Shown here: positions 43,832 to 54,463 of the stretch, in pieces | Layout of the letters: each line of letters begins with the position of its first letter | Numbering within the stretch: the stretch's first letter is position 1 | Assembly (NCBI RefSeq): GCF_002952775.1 | Contig: NZ_CP025066.1 | Coordinates: forward strand, 2,728,001 to 2,792,000 | Reading direction: 5' to 3' | Length of the DNA stretch: 64,000 bases | From: Halalkaliarchaeum desulfuricum | Lineage (GTDB): Archaea; Halobacteriota; Halobacteria; Halobacteriales; Haloferacaceae | The notes under the pieces: generated by a model | Told to the model about the DNA's origin: nothing | The model's input: the letters and a program-made list of their open reading frames with translations, nothing else | Databases searched by the model: none | Position numbers and translations under genes: made by a program

Positions 43832-44950
43832 ATGGAACGGAAACCCCCTGCAGGGGGGAACGAACGGTCGAACACTGACGACGGATCGGACGTCAGTCCG
43901 TCGAGATCGTCTCGTCGGCGGTTCCTTTCGGCAGTGGGCGCCTCCACCGCAGCCCTGTCGGTCTCCGGACTCGCGGGCTGTCTCGTTCGTGGAGAACCGA
44001 GCCACCTCGAAGGACAGATCGTCGTCGACGGCAGCAACACGTTGTTGCCTCACGGCGCCGCCGTCGCCGAGGAGTTCCAGTGGCGGAACAATCGGGTCCG
44101 GATCCCGGTTCGTGGATCCGGAACCGGGGCCGGATTTCAGCTGTTCTGTGAGGGCGCCACGGACGTCCAGAACGCCAGCCGACCGATCCTCGGGCCGGAA
44201 GACGTCCCCGAAGGACAGCTCAGCGAGGTAGAGCAGTGCGGGCAGGCCGGCGTCGACTACGTCGAGTTCGAGGCGGCCCTGGACGGGATCGCGATCTGGG
44301 TGCATCCCGACAACCACTGGTGTGACTGTCTCACCACCGAGGAGTTGCGACGGATCTGGGAACCCGGCTCCGATGTCGAAACGTGGGGAGACATTCGCGA
44401 GGAGTGGGCCGAAGCGGGTCACGATGGCGAACTGGAGCTTTACGGCCGCGACCCGGCCTCGGGAACGTTCGACTCGTTCACGAAAGCGATCAACGACGAG
44501 ATCGGCGCGATCCGGTCGGACTACTCCGCCAGCGCCGACACCAACGTGATCGTTCGCGGGGTTCGCGGAAGCGAGAACGCCCTCGGCTGGGGCGGACTGG
44601 GCTACTACGAGGAGAACAAGGAGGACCTGAAACTCGTCGACATCGACGACGGCGACGGCTGTGTCACCCCGACCAGGGAGACGATCGAGACCGGGACCTA
44701 CCAGCCGTTGACGCGGGCGATGTACGTCTACTTCAACGTGAACTCCTTCGAAAAGGAGCAGGTCAGAGAGTACGCCCGGTTTTATTTCTCCCCGATCGAC
44801 GAGCGCGCGGACCGCAGCGACGTCGAACCCGGCGAACAGCTCACGTGGACGCAGTGGGCCGCACGGAAGGTCGGCTACTTCGCGACGACCGACGAATCGG
44901 TCCGGGAGGCACGCGACCGACTCGAGGAGGTGCTCGCCCGATATGAGTAG
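43832..44950 (+). CDS. pstS: Phosphate ABC transporter substrate-binding protein PstS
   Basis: Extracytoplasmic phosphate-binding lipoprotein of 372 residues. The N-terminus carries a Tat signal with twin arginine (SSRRRFLSAVGAS) and lipobox LAGC, so the mature protein is anchored by a lipid on Cys50. Phosphate-binding loops are VDGSNTLLPHGAAVAEEF and RGSGTGAGFQLFCEGATD, and DPASGTFDSFTKAIN follows. The order pstS-pstC-pstA-pstB-phoU is complete. Tat export of a folded solute-binding protein is normal in haloarchaea. Its stop overlaps the pstC start (ATGAG). Confidence 0.96.
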   Translation: MERKPPAGGNERSNTDDGSDVSPSRSSRRRFLSAVGASTAALSVSGLAGCLVRGEPSHLEGQIVVDGSNTLLPHGAAVAEEFQWRNNRVRIPVRGSGTGAGFQLFCEGATDVQNASRPILGPEDVPEGQLSEVEQCGQAGVDYVEFEAALDGIAIWVHPDNHWCDCLTTEELRRIWEPGSDVETWGDIREEWAEAGHDGELELYGRDPASGTFDSFTKAINDEIGAIRSDYSASADTNVIVRGVRGSENALGWGGLGYYEENKEDLKLVDIDDGDGCVTPTRETIETGTYQPLTRAMYVYFNVNSFEKEQVREYARFYFSPIDERADRSDVEPGEQLTWTQWAARKVGYFATTDESVREARDRLEEVLARYE

Positions 44951-45857
44951 CGTCGACCTCACACGCGCCGGTTCCGGAATAGACGGAACGAAAAACCGGC
45001 TGATCCGGTACGTCTTCTTCGCCTGCGCCGCAGTTACCGTGTTGACGACTGCCGGGATCATCGTCGTCCTCGTCGAGGGTGCCGTCGCCTTCTTCAGGGA
45101 GGTGTCGATCGTGGAGTTCTTCACGACCGCCGACTGGTCACCGATCATCCGCCCCCGGTCGTACGGCGTGTTGCCGCTGATCTGGGGGACGATGCTCATC
45201 GTGGTCGGCAGCGCGGTCATCGCGATCCCGGTGGGAACGGCGACGGCGGTGTACCTCGCCGAATACGCCGACAGACGCGTCCGCAAGGTCGTCAAACCCA
45301 CGCTGGAGGTACTCGCGGGAATTCCGACGATCGTATACGGCTTCTTCGCGCTGTCGTTCATCACGCCGCTGCTCCAGCGCTTTTTCCCCGAGACGGGGAC
45401 GTTCAACGCGGCCGCCGGCGCGATCGTCGTCGGCGTCATGGTGATCCCGATGGTCTCGTCGCTTTCCGAGGACGCGATGTCGGCGGTCCCAGACGAGCTC
45501 CGTCAGGCGGCCTACGGGCTCGGAGCGACCAAATACGAGGTGTCCACCGACGTGGTGATCCCGGCGTCGGTCTCGGGGATCACTGCGGCGTACATCCTCG
45601 CGATCTCGCGGGCCATCGGCGAGACGATGGCAGTCACGCTCGCGGCGGGGATGCATCCGAACGTCACGTTCAATCCACTCGAACCGATCCAGACGATGAC
45701 CGCTTACATGGTGCAGGTCGGGATCAGCGACGTGTCGGTCGGTTCGATCGGCTATCAGTCGCTGTTTGCGGTCGGCATCACCCTGTTTGCGATGACGCTT
45801 TCGATGAACCTGCTCAGCCTCTGGGTCAAATCCCGCTTCCGGGAGGAGTACCAATGA
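44943..45857 (+). CDS. pstC: Phosphate ABC transporter permease PstC
   Basis: Membrane permease of 304 residues with about six transmembrane segments. The ABC coupling motif [58 protein letters not shown] is intact (EAA-type loop). Overlaps pstS by eight bases and pstA by four, so all are translationally coupled. Confidence 0.96.
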   Translation: MSSVDLTRAGSGIDGTKNRLIRYVFFACAAVTVLTTAGIIVVLVEGAVAFFREVSIVEFFTTADWSPIIRPRSYGVLPLIWGTMLIVVGSAVIAIPVGTATAVYLAEYADRRVRKVVKPTLEVLAGIPTIVYGFFALSFITPLLQRFFPETGTFNAAAGAIVVGVMVIPMVSSLSEDAMSAVPDELRQAAYGLGATKYEVSTDVVIPASVSGITAAYILAISRAIGETMAVTLAAGMHPNVTFNPLEPIQTMTAYMVQVGISDVSVGSIGYQSLFAVGITLFAMTLSMNLLSLWVKSRFREEYQ

Positions 45858-46801
45858 GTGAAGAACCGAGCACCGAACCGGCTGACCCGTTTGCGGGGAT
45901 CGCCGACGACGTCCACCGAAAGCGGCTGATCGGGCAGGTCTTCGTCGCTATCTGTCTCGCCTCGACGCTCGTGGGGATCGTCGCGCTCGTCGCGCTCGTC
46001 GCCGACGTGCTTTATGAATCGTGGGGGTGGGTCACCTGGGAGTTTCTCTCGTATCCACCCTCGCGGTTCGTCGAGAACTACCTGCCCGGCGGACGGGGTG
46101 CGGGGATCTATCCGGCGTTGATCGGGTCGATCCTGTTGATCGTTCTCACCGCCGTCTTCACGCTGTTTCTGGGCGTCGGCGCCGCGATCTACCTCGAGGA
46201 GTACGCTGCCGACTCCTGGCTCACGAGTTTTATCGAGGCGAACATCGCCAACCTCGCCGGCGTCCCCTCGATCGTGTACGGCCTCCTCGGTCTGGCGCTG
46301 TTCGTCCGGGCGGCGGGTCTCGGATCGAGCCTTCTCGCGGGGGCGCTCACCCTCACACTTCTCATCCTCCCGATCGTGATCGTTTCTGCCCAGGAGGCGA
46401 TCCGGGCGGTGCCCGATTCCCAGCGACGCGCCGCCTACGGCGTGGGGGCGACAGACTGGGAGGTGATCCGCGACATCGTGTTGCCGGCGTCCATGCCCGG
46501 GATCATGACCGGGACGATCCTGGCGCTGTCGCGAGCGATCGGGGAGACCGCCCCGATCTTGATGGTCGGCGCCGCGACGTCGATGTTCGTCGCGCCGGTC
46601 CGGGACGGTCCGCTCGGGCTGCCGGTGCCGGACTTCCTCGGGCCGTTCGCGGCGATGCCGATGCAGATTTTCGACTGGGCCCGGCTCCCGCAGGCGGATT
46701 TCCAACACGTCGCCGCCGCCGGGATCGTCGTGTTGCTCGCGGTGCTTTTGGGGATGAACGCGACGGCGATATACATCAGAAACAGGTACGAGAGACAATG
46801 A
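45854..46801 (+). CDS. pstA: Phosphate ABC transporter permease PstA
   Basis: Second permease of the pair, 315 residues and about six hydrophobic segments. [54 protein letters not shown] is the cytoplasmic coupling loop. It begins four bases before the pstC stop and its own stop overlaps pstB. Confidence 0.96.
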   Translation: MSEEPSTEPADPFAGIADDVHRKRLIGQVFVAICLASTLVGIVALVALVADVLYESWGWVTWEFLSYPPSRFVENYLPGGRGAGIYPALIGSILLIVLTAVFTLFLGVGAAIYLEEYAADSWLTSFIEANIANLAGVPSIVYGLLGLALFVRAAGLGSSLLAGALTLTLLILPIVIVSAQEAIRAVPDSQRRAAYGVGATDWEVIRDIVLPASMPGIMTGTILALSRAIGETAPILMVGAATSMFVAPVRDGPLGLPVPDFLGPFAAMPMQIFDWARLPQADFQHVAAAGIVVLLAVLLGMNATAIYIRNRYERQ

Positions 46802-47649
46802 GTCAGGAATCACAGACAGCGAGTCAGGAAGGATCGCCTGCGAGTCAGGGGCGGATCGACGACGATCTCGAACCGAGCATCGAATCGACACCGGAGGCCC
46901 ACACCGCGATCGAGACGCGCGACCTGGAGGTGTTTTACGGCGAGGAACGTGCGCTGTATCCGACCTCGGTCCGGCTCCCCGAAAAGCAGGTAACCGCGAT
47001 CATCGGTCCATCGGGGTGCGGAAAATCGACGTTCCTCCGGTGTTTGAACCGGATGAACGACCTGATCGACGTCGCCCGTATCGAGGGCGAGGTGTTATTT
47101 AAAGGCAAGAACGTCTACGACGACGACGTCGACCCGGTGGCGCTGCGCCGCCGGATCGGGATGGTGTTTCAGAAGCCGAACCCGTTCCCGAAGTCGATCT
47201 ACGACAACGTCGCCTACGGGCTGAAGATCCAGGGGTTCGACGGCGACCTCGACGCCCGCGTCGAGGAGTCGCTCCGCCGGGCGGCGCTGTGGAACGAGGT
47301 GAAAGACCAGCTCGGTTCCTCGGGGCTGGATCTCTCTGGGGGGCAACAACAGCGGCTCTGTATCGCCCGGGCGATCGCCCCCGATCCGGAAGTGGTGTTG
47401 ATGGACGAGCCGGCCTCGGCGCTGGATCCAATCGCCACCTCGAAGGTGGAAGATCTCATCACCGAGCTCGCGGAGGATTACACCGTGATCGTCGTCACGC
47501 ACAACATGCAGCAGGCGGCCCGCATCTCCGACAAGACGGCGGTGTTTCTGACCGGCGGCCGACTCGTGGAATTCGGAGACACCGACCGCATCTTCTCGAA
47601 CCCCGAACACCAGCGGGTGGAGGATTACATCACTGGCAAGTTCGGATGA
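46798..47649 (+). CDS. pstB: Phosphate ABC transporter ATP-binding protein PstB
   Basis: ATPase of 283 residues that powers phosphate import. Walker A is GPSGCGKST, the signature [16 protein letters not shown], Walker [14 protein letters not shown], and the His-loop [13 protein letters not shown]. The first 45 residues (Gln/Ser/Glu-rich) precede the conserved core [13 protein letters not shown] overlaps the pstA stop by four bases. A longer frame to 46021 is not homologous. Confidence 0.96.
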   Translation: MSQESQTASQEGSPASQGRIDDDLEPSIESTPEAHTAIETRDLEVFYGEERALYPTSVRLPEKQVTAIIGPSGCGKSTFLRCLNRMNDLIDVARIEGEVLFKGKNVYDDDVDPVALRRRIGMVFQKPNPFPKSIYDNVAYGLKIQGFDGDLDARVEESLRRAALWNEVKDQLGSSGLDLSGGQQQRLCIARAIAPDPEVVLMDEPASALDPIATSKVEDLITELAEDYTVIVVTHNMQQAARISDKTAVFLTGGRLVEFGDTDRIFSNPEHQRVEDYITGKFG

Positions 47650-47745
47650 TCCACCGTGGACTTCACCCCGAGGCGCCTCCACGGGCCGACACGGGCGAGC
47701 GGAGATAGCCTTTTGAAACGAGCCGACGTCACAGGGAACAACGAC

Positions 47746-48420
47746 ATGCCACGCACGGATTACCAGGAGAAATTGACCCAGCTCAGGGAGGACGTGCTGT
47801 TCATGAGCGAGGTGGTCACCGAGCGGTTACAGATGGGACTCGACGCGCTCGAACAGCAGGACGCCGAACTGGGAGAGGAAGTGATCACCCGAGATCACGA
47901 GGTGAACCAGCTGTATCTGGAACTGGAGAAAGACTGCATCGACCTGATCGCGCTCCAGCAGCCCGTCGCCGGCGACCTGCGCTTCATCGCCGCCTCGTTC
48001 AAGATCATCACCGACCTCGAACGGATCGCTGATCTCGCGACCAATCTCGGAGAGTACGCAAAGCAGGCCAATCGAAGCGTCTTCCCCGACGTCGACGCCC
48101 AGCAGATCGGCGCGAATACTCTCACGATGCTGGATACGGCGATGGAGGCGTACGCGAACGAGGACACGGAGGCGTGTTACGACGTCGCCGCGATGGACGA
48201 CGACCTCGACCAGCTGTGCGAGGAGGCGAGCGAGGCGGTCGTCCGCGAACTCATCCAGCAGGAGCGGTTCGAGGACGAAGAGGAACTCGAGGGGCTCATG
48301 AACGAAGTATCGCGGCTCCTGCTTACGATTCGGGACCTCGAACGCGTCGGCGACCACTGCGTCAACGTCGCGGCGCGGTCGCTGTACATGATCGAAAACG
48401 ACGACGAATTACTGTACTGA
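47746..48420 (+). CDS. phoU: Phosphate transport regulator PhoU
   Basis: Helical-bundle regulator of the Pst system, 224 residues. The two PhoU repeats are visible: LTQLREDVLFMSEVVTERLQMGLDALEQQDAELGEEVITRDHEVNQLY and, in the second, TDLERIADLATNLGEYAKQ and DLERVGDHCVNVAARSLYMIEND, with the metal-binding E/DxxxD patterns. It starts about 96 bases after pstB, so it may be co-transcribed or have its own promoter. Together with the AbrB-PhoU fusion it makes two PhoU-type proteins in one locus. Confidence 0.95.
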   Translation: MPRTDYQEKLTQLREDVLFMSEVVTERLQMGLDALEQQDAELGEEVITRDHEVNQLYLELEKDCIDLIALQQPVAGDLRFIAASFKIITDLERIADLATNLGEYAKQANRSVFPDVDAQQIGANTLTMLDTAMEAYANEDTEACYDVAAMDDDLDQLCEEASEAVVRELIQQERFEDEEELEGLMNEVSRLLLTIRDLERVGDHCVNVAARSLYMIENDDELLY

Positions 48421-48442
48421 TCTGGGCGGTTCGGTTTCCCAT

Positions 48443-49657
48443 TCAATTGTCGATCAGTGGGAGCCGGCTCGATAACACGATCAGCACAACGGTGAGGACG
48501 GCAAGTACCAGGAAGGTTTCATCGAAGAATCCGCGGTCTGCGGCTGCGCCGAACGCGATGGGGCTCGCCGCACCGGCCGCGAACACCAGCGTGCGCAAGA
48601 TTCCGAATCCTGTCCCCTCGACGTCCTCGGGAAGTGCGCCGACGAGATATGACTCGGTGGCAGTTTCGAACGAGAGTAGTGTCCCAAGGAGGATCGAGAT
48701 GGCGACCAGAAGCCACAGGTGGTCGACAAACGGCAACGCCGCCAGGGCGAGGACGGACGCGACGATCGGGACCGCCGTGTACCGGACGTTGAGCCGGTCG
48801 TAGATCATTCCAGAAACCGGGTGAATAATCGCAGTCGAGACGAAATACAGCCCGAATAGCAGGCTGGCGATGACGGGCGAGACGCCTTTCTGCTCGATGA
48901 GATACGTCGGATAGAAGCCGGTGAACGCCTGCCAGATCGAAAACCCGACGATCAACACCAGGGTGGCGAGTAGAACCGGGGGGTTTTTGAGTTCACCGGC
49001 GACGTATCGCGCGGTCGCAACCGAGACCGTGTCGACTGCACTCCCGGTGTCGTCTGACTCGACCGGAACCGTCACCCACAGCGCGATCGCGACGAGGACG
49101 AACGCGGGGATCGCCACACCGAAGCCGAACTGCCATCCCAGCGCAACCGCGATCACGCCCGCGATGGGGGGTAACGCCGCCTGCCCGATCTCCGGGGCGA
49201 CGTTCGTGATCCCGATCGCGGTGCCGTAGCCGTCGGGATACACCTTCGCGATCGCCGTAAAACGGGCGATCGCATAGAACCCGACGCCGAACCCGAACGC
49301 GGCGGTCGCCAGAAACAGCGCAATCGGGGACCCGGCGACGACGATCAACACGACCGAGCCGCCCGAAAGGACCATGCTTGCGACGAGCGTCTTCCGTTCG
49401 CCGATCCGGTCTGCAAACAGCCCGCCGGGAAGCTGGCCGAGCGCGTAGGCGGCGAAAAGCACCGTCAACAACGCCCCCGCGGTGGCGAGATCCAGGCCGT
49501 AGGCCACACGGAGGTCCGGCAATAACACCGGATAGATCGTTCGCGTCCCGATCGTGAGACCCCAGCCGGCCGCGATGGCAAGCAGGATCGGGCCCCGCCC
49601 CTCGCTTGCGAGGTGTCGAAGCTGGCTTGCGACTGACGGGAGATACCGGGAGCACAT
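48443..49657 (-). CDS. MFS transporter
   Basis: Major facilitator membrane protein of 404 residues and about twelve transmembrane segments. Motif A is present between helices 2 and 3 in GQLPGGLFADRIGERKTLVASM, and the second half has SGMIYDRLNVRYTAVP at the equivalent place. No family-specific motif identifies the substrate; a drug or metabolite exporter is plausible. A longer frame to 50686 crosses hmgA on the other strand and is not coding. Start at ATG 49657. Divergent from hmgA. Confidence 0.92.
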   Translation of the reverse strand: MCSRYLPSVASQLRHLASEGRGPILLAIAAGWGLTIGTRTIYPVLLPDLRVAYGLDLATAGALLTVLFAAYALGQLPGGLFADRIGERKTLVASMVLSGGSVVLIVVAGSPIALFLATAAFGFGVGFYAIARFTAIAKVYPDGYGTAIGITNVAPEIGQAALPPIAGVIAVALGWQFGFGVAIPAFVLVAIALWVTVPVESDDTGSAVDTVSVATARYVAGELKNPPVLLATLVLIVGFSIWQAFTGFYPTYLIEQKGVSPVIASLLFGLYFVSTAIIHPVSGMIYDRLNVRYTAVPIVASVLALAALPFVDHLWLLVAISILLGTLLSFETATESYLVGALPEDVEGTGFGILRTLVFAAGAASPIAFGAAADRGFFDETFLVLAVLTVVLIVLSSRLPLIDN

Positions 49658-49816
49658 CGATCGTTCGGGAAGAGATCCGGTTCCGGTGCCTATCACTATT
49701 GACGCAAGGCACAGTATTGCCGCAACCGGAGGGTGAGTAACAACTTGCGCCTGGAGCGTCCGTCCTTCAAGCTCAAACCGACAGTTCTTATCTCCCCGGG
49801 TCGCCACCACACGGAT

Positions 49817-51046
49817 ATGACCGACGTCGATGTCGACGACCTCGCCGACAGCGTCCGGGAGGGGGAGCTCCGGCTCCACGAACTCGAGGAACACGCCGAC
49901 GCCGACGTGGCGACAGCCGCCCGCCGGCTGCTCGTCTCCGAACAGTCCGGTGCCGACCTCGAAACGATCGGTTCCTACGGGTTCCCGGCCGAAGCGGCCG
50001 GACCCAACGTCGAGAACATGCTCGGCGCCGTCCAGGTACCGATCGGCGTGGCCGGCCCCGTCCGGATCCGCGGTGGGGCCCTCGACGACGAGCGGTACCT
50101 CCCGCTCGCGACGACCGAAGGGGCACTCGTGGCCTCGGTCAACCGGGGCTGTTCGGTGCTCGACGCCGCCGGCGGGGCATCGGCCCGCGTCACGAAGTCG
50201 GGAATGACCCGCGCACCGGTGTTCAAAGTCGAGGATGTCGTCGAAGCGGAGGCGCTCGCGGAGTGGGTTCGCGACAACGTCGACGAACTCGCAGACGCGG
50301 CCGAATCCACGACCAGCCACGGCGAACTGCTCGACGTCACGCCGTACGTCGTCGGCGACAACGTCTACCTCCGGTTCCGCTACGACACGAAGGACGCGAT
50401 GGGGATGAACATGGCGACGATCGCGACCGGGGAGGCGTGTGACCTGATCGAATCGGAGACGGGTGCCTCGCTGGTCGCGCTGTCGGGCAACCTCTGTACG
50501 GACAAAAAGCCCGCGGCGGTAAACGCCATCGAGGGGCGTGGGCGGACGGTGACAGCAGACGCGATCATTCCCAGAGACGTCGTCGAGTCGCGGCTCCACA
50601 CGACGCCGGAGGCGATCGCGGAGATCAACACCCGAAAGAACCTCGTCGGCTCCGCGAAGGCCGGAAGCCTGGGGTTCAACGCCCACGTCGCGAACGTGGT
50701 CGCGTCGATGTTTCTCGCGACCGGCCAGGACGAAGCCCAGGTCGTCGAGGGGGCCAACGCGATCACGACAGCGCGGACCCGCGGGGACCCGGGGGACGCC
50801 GATCTCTACGTATCGGTGTCGCTTGCGAGCCTCGAGGTCGGCACCGTCGGCGGCGGGACGAAGCTTCCCACCCAGTCTGAGGCGCTGTCACTGCTCGGCG
50901 TCGCGGGTGGCGGCGATCCGCCGGGAACGAACGCCGACGCCCTGGCAGAAGCAATCGCCGTCGGGGCGCTCGCCGGTGAACTCTCGCTTCTCGCGGCGCT
51001 GGCCTCCAGACATCTCTCGTCTGCGCATGCCGAACTCGGTCGGTGA
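49817..51046 (+). CDS. hmgA: Hydroxymethylglutaryl-CoA reductase (NADPH)
   Basis: Class I HMG-CoA reductase of 409 residues, the rate-limiting enzyme making mevalonate for archaeal lipids. Motifs: VENMLGAVQVPIGVAGPVRI, TKSGMTRAPVF, YDTKDAMGMNMATIATGEA, NLCTDKKPAAVNAIEGRG, and the NADPH site GTVGGGTKLPTQSEALSLLGVAGGG, ending HLSSAHAELGR with the catalytic His. The start at 49817 fits the class I start and a TATA-like TTCTTA about 28 bases upstream; an in-frame ATG at 49733 adds 28 non-homologous residues. This is the enzyme targeted by mevinolin in haloarchaeal genetics. Confidence 0.95.
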   Translation: MTDVDVDDLADSVREGELRLHELEEHADADVATAARRLLVSEQSGADLETIGSYGFPAEAAGPNVENMLGAVQVPIGVAGPVRIRGGALDDERYLPLATTEGALVASVNRGCSVLDAAGGASARVTKSGMTRAPVFKVEDVVEAEALAEWVRDNVDELADAAESTTSHGELLDVTPYVVGDNVYLRFRYDTKDAMGMNMATIATGEACDLIESETGASLVALSGNLCTDKKPAAVNAIEGRGRTVTADAIIPRDVVESRLHTTPEAIAEINTRKNLVGSAKAGSLGFNAHVANVVASMFLATGQDEAQVVEGANAITTARTRGDPGDADLYVSVSLASLEVGTVGGGTKLPTQSEALSLLGVAGGGDPPGTNADALAEAIAVGALAGELSLLAALASRHLSSAHAELGR

Positions 51047-51105
51047 CACCCGCCAGTGGCAGACCGCGCGGGACTGGACTGGCTCCCCGGGAGGACAAAA
51101 GCGGC

Positions 51106-51112
51106 TTTATAC
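51106..51112 (+). promoter_or_regulatory. TATA box for the Moco-fold gene
   Basis: TTTATAC at 51106-51112 is about 41-47 bases upstream of the ATG at 51153, so a short leader would be expected. An ATG at 51128 lies in another frame. Confidence 0.5.
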
Positions 51113-51152
51113 TGTGCAACGACGCTCATGGGGATAGCTCGTCTACTATCGA

Positions 51153-51692
51153 ATGGAGGAGCTTCCCGTGCAGACCAATCCCCAACTCGTCGACGATACT
51201 GCGCCGATCGACGAGGAGACGATCGACGGCGAACCGCGGGAGTCGTACTCTCCCGCGGAGACGCACCCCGAGCCCGAGCGGATACGGATCGGTGGGCACG
51301 ACGACTACTCCCTCGATCGGGCGAGTGCGAGAGAGCGGTTCGAGTGGCAGCAGGTCGACTTCTCGACGCGGTGCCACTCCGGGACGCTCATCGAAGGGGT
51401 CTGGGAAGGGGTGCCCGTCGCCGACGTGCTGGATGCGGCCGACCCGTCGCCGGAGACGACGCACGTGGCCCTGATCGGCGTCGACGGCTACACTCGGTGC
51501 GTCCCGGTGCTCGAGGTGCTGGACGGGATCGTCGGGTTCGACTGCGTCGACGAACGGGACGACGGCGCACCCCGGGTGGTGGCGCCCGGGCTCGACTCCC
51601 AGGCGTCGGTGATGCGGCTGCGAGCGATCGAACCGCTGTCGCTTGCCCCCGGCGAGGACCCCGGGGACGTCGAGGTCGCGCTGCCAGAATAG
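51153..51692 (+). CDS. Small sulfite-oxidase-fold molybdopterin-type protein
   Basis: Protein of 179 residues. After an acidic N-terminus of about 60 residues comes a single sulfite-oxidase/YedY-like molybdopterin-binding core: FSTRCHSGTLIEGVWEGVPVADVLDAADP with the Cys that ligates molybdenum in the family, then VALIGVDGYTRCVPVLEVLDGIVGFD and SQASVMRLRAIEPLSL. No signal peptide, dimer domain or heme domain; the unit is much shorter than a complete sulfite oxidase (about 350-400). It may be a scaffold, a cofactor carrier or a reductase of small size. Follows hmgA on the same strand; ilvD converges on it. Confidence 0.75.
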   Translation: MEELPVQTNPQLVDDTAPIDEETIDGEPRESYSPAETHPEPERIRIGGHDDYSLDRASARERFEWQQVDFSTRCHSGTLIEGVWEGVPVADVLDAADPSPETTHVALIGVDGYTRCVPVLEVLDGIVGFDCVDERDDGAPRVVAPGLDSQASVMRLRAIEPLSLAPGEDPGDVEVALPE

Positions 51693-51698
51693 CCCGTA

Positions 51699-53438
51699 TC
51701 AGTCCCGCTTTAAAGCCGGATTGGTGACGGCCCCGTCGGCCGCCGAGCCGAAGTCGCGGGCGAACTTCGCGAGAACGCCGCCATCGTAAGGGGGGTCCGG
51801 CTCCTCCCACCCTTCGCGACGGCGTTCGAGTTCCTCCTTCGAGAGTGCCACGGACAGCTCCCTGTTCGGCACGTCGACGGTGACCTCGTCGCCCTCCTCG
51901 AGCAGCCCGATCGGGCCGCCGACGGCTGCCTCGGGGGCAACGTGGCCGATCATCGGTCCCCGGGTCCCGCCGGAGAACCGGCCGTCCGTAAGCAGCGCGA
52001 CGTCGTCCTCGTGACCGGCACCCACGACCGCGGCGGTGACCCCAAGCATCTCCCGCATCCCCGGGCCGCCTTTCGGTCCCTCGTTGCGGATTACGATCAC
52101 GTCGCCGGATTCGACGTCCCCGTCCTGGACGTACGCCATCGCGTCCTCCTCGTGTTCGAAGATCCGTGCGGGACCGACGTGATGAAAGGTGTCGTTGCCG
52201 GTCGCCTTCAGCACCGCGCCGTCGGGAGAGAGGTTCCCCGTGAGGATCTTGATCGCGCCCTCGGGCTGTTTCGGCTCGTCGACGGTGTAGAGGAACTCCG
52301 CGTCGATCTCGTCGTCGTCCGGGAGATCCAGGGTTTCGAGTTCCGCTTCGATCGTCCGCCCGGTGACGGTCTCGGCGTCGCCGTGGAACAGATCTGCCTC
52401 GAGCAGCCGGCGGATCACGATCGGCACGCCGCCCACCTCGTGGAGGTCGTTCATCACGTGGGCGCCGCCGGGCTGGAGGTCGGCGATCTTGGGCGTGCGC
52501 CTCGAGATCTCGTCGAACTCCTCGATCGAGAGGTCGACGTCGGCTTCGGCCGCGAGTGCAAGCAGGTGCAAGACGCCGTTGGTCGATCCGCCGATCGCCG
52601 TCTGGAGCGCGATCGCGTTCTCGAAGGACTTTCGCGAGAGGATGTCGGAGGGCCGGCGGTCCTCCTCGACGCACTCCAGTGCGAGTTCTCCCGCGCGCTC
52701 GGCGACCTCGTACCGTTCGGGATCCTCCGCGGGCGCCGACGCCGACCCCAGGGGTGCCATCCCGAGCGCCTCCGAGATCGACGCCATCGTGTTCGCAGTG
52801 AACATCCCGCCACACGATCCCGCACCGGGACAGGCGTTGCGCTCCAGTTCATCGAGTTCCTCGGCCTCCATCGATCCCTCGGCGTACGCGCCCACCCCCT
52901 CGAACACCTGCACGATGGTGACGTCCCGTCCCTCGTGTTGGCCCGGCATGATCGATCCGCCGTACAGGAACACCGACGGGAGGTTCGACCGGATCGCGGC
53001 CATCATCATCCCGGGGAGGTTCTTGTCACAGCCGCCGATCGTGACCAACGCGTCCATGCGCTCGCCGAACGCCACGAGTTCGACGGAGTCGGCGATCACC
53101 TCCCGGGAGATCAGCGAGGCTTTCATCCCCTCTGTGCCCATCGAGATGGCGTCGGAGATGGTGATCGTCCCGAACTCGATAGGCATCCCGCCGTCGTCGT
53201 CGATCCCGTCGATCGCGGCGTCGGCGACGTCCTCGAGGTGGACGTTACACGGCGTGATGTCCGCAGCCGGGTTCGCGACCCCGACCATCGGCGAGGAGAG
53301 GTCCTCGTCGTCGAATCCCATCGCCCTGAACATCGACCGGTGGGGCGCGCGTTCGGCCCCCGTCGTCACGTCGCTGCTGGGCAGCGACGGATCCTTTTCG
53401 CCGGCGAACCGCTCGCCGGAGGACTCTCGTTCGTTCAT
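51699..53438 (-). CDS. ilvD: Dihydroxy-acid dehydratase
   Basis: Branched-chain amino-acid synthesis enzyme of 579 residues, dehydrating dihydroxy acids to 2-oxo acids with an Fe-S cluster. Cluster and metal ligands are visible in [31 protein letters not shown] and [20 protein letters not shown]. The catalytic C-terminal half contains [28 protein letters not shown]. Length matches IlvD. The N-terminal 30 residues are acidic and variable. Converges on the Moco-fold gene with a few bases between. Confidence 0.95.
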   Translation of the reverse strand: MNERESSGERFAGEKDPSLPSSDVTTGAERAPHRSMFRAMGFDDEDLSSPMVGVANPAADITPCNVHLEDVADAAIDGIDDDGGMPIEFGTITISDAISMGTEGMKASLISREVIADSVELVAFGERMDALVTIGGCDKNLPGMMMAAIRSNLPSVFLYGGSIMPGQHEGRDVTIVQVFEGVGAYAEGSMEAEELDELERNACPGAGSCGGMFTANTMASISEALGMAPLGSASAPAEDPERYEVAERAGELALECVEEDRRPSDILSRKSFENAIALQTAIGGSTNGVLHLLALAAEADVDLSIEEFDEISRRTPKIADLQPGGAHVMNDLHEVGGVPIVIRRLLEADLFHGDAETVTGRTIEAELETLDLPDDDEIDAEFLYTVDEPKQPEGAIKILTGNLSPDGAVLKATGNDTFHHVGPARIFEHEEDAMAYVQDGDVESGDVIVIRNEGPKGGPGMREMLGVTAAVVGAGHEDDVALLTDGRFSGGTRGPMIGHVAPEAAVGGPIGLLEEGDEVTVDVPNRELSVALSKEELERRREGWEEPDPPYDGGVLAKFARDFGSAADGAVTNPALKRD

Positions 53439-53523
53439 ACCGCTTGGGAGGGGTTCCGGGGGGTTAAAAACCATCGGCCCGGCAGGGATTGCGCGCACGC
53501 CGACGTGGTGACACTCCACGTGG

Positions 53524-54381
53524 CTACGGATCGATCGTTCGGGCGGCCTCGAGCACGTCCTCGTGGACGCCACCGTTCGAGGCCACGAGGCCGCGGGAGT
53601 CGTATCGCCACGGCTCGCCGTCGAGATCGGTCACCCGCCCGTCGGCCGTGCGGACCAGATGGACGCCGGCGACGGAATCCCACGGGTTGCACTGGACGTT
53701 CGTGATCACGCCGTCGAGCGCGCCGGTCGCGAGCATCGCGAGCTCGAGCTGGGCACAGCCGACGCGCCGGAGGTCGGCAAACCGGGTGACGATCCCCTCG
53801 CAGGCGCGGGCGTACTCGTCGCGTCGGTCGAAGCCCCACCACACGGTCGGCGCGACCGCACACGTTTCGGGGTCGGTCCGGTCGCTCGTTTCCATCCGGT
53901 TTGCTCCAGGCAGGCCCACGAGGCTCCCGGAGTCGGCTGTCTCGGCGACGAGATCCGCGTCGATCGGTCCCTCGATGGCGACCGCCGTCCGGTCGTCGGC
54001 GAGGTACGACTCCCCCAGCGCTGGCGCGTCGATGGCCGTGGCGACCGGTTCCCCGTCGACCACTGCCGCGACCGCGGTAACCCAAAACGGGATGTCGCGG
54101 ACGTAGTTGTTCGTCCCGTCGATCGGATCGACGATCCAGGCGGCCCCCTCGTCGGGAACCTCCTTCTCGGCGTCGCCTTCCTCGCCGACGATCACGTCTT
54201 CCGGAAACTTCTCCCGGATCGCCTCGGCCACTGCCGCCTGTGCGTCCCGGTCGGCGGCGGTGACGACGTTCGTCTTCCCGGTTTTGTTCTCGACGTCGAT
54301 CCCGGTTCGGAACCGCTCGTGGGCCAGCGTCGCACCGGCCCGTGCGGCCCGCGCGGCGACCGCGACCCGTGGTTCGCTCAT
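53524..54381 (-). CDS. Inositol monophosphatase family protein
   Basis: Magnesium-dependent sugar-phosphate phosphatase fold, 285 residues. The three family motifs are in place: [12 protein letters not shown] (metal Glu), [19 protein letters not shown], and [17 protein letters not shown]. Archaeal members act on inositol-1-phosphate or fructose-1,6-bisphosphate, and some also on PAP; which is not decided by the sequence. Start at ATG 54381, because the upstream part of the frame (to 54426) is basic and non-homologous. Divergent from the aminotransferase gene. Confidence 0.9.
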   Translation of the reverse strand: MSEPRVAVAARAARAGATLAHERFRTGIDVENKTGKTNVVTAADRDAQAAVAEAIREKFPEDVIVGEEGDAEKEVPDEGAAWIVDPIDGTNNYVRDIPFWVTAVAAVVDGEPVATAIDAPALGESYLADDRTAVAIEGPIDADLVAETADSGSLVGLPGANRMETSDRTDPETCAVAPTVWWGFDRRDEYARACEGIVTRFADLRRVGCAQLELAMLATGALDGVITNVQCNPWDSVAGVHLVRTADGRVTDLDGEPWRYDSRGLVASNGGVHEDVLEAARTIDP

Positions 54382-54463
54382 ACCGCCTTTTCCTTTCGCC
54401 CCCATCCTGAAGCCGTCGATCCTCACGCCCAGTATTTAAGCCGCCGCCGACGAATCCGCCCGT

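Noticed and set aside
43790-45439. 549-codon minus-strand frame over pstS and pstC
   Set aside because: Antisense to the Pst operon, which has complete motifs in the plus-strand frames.
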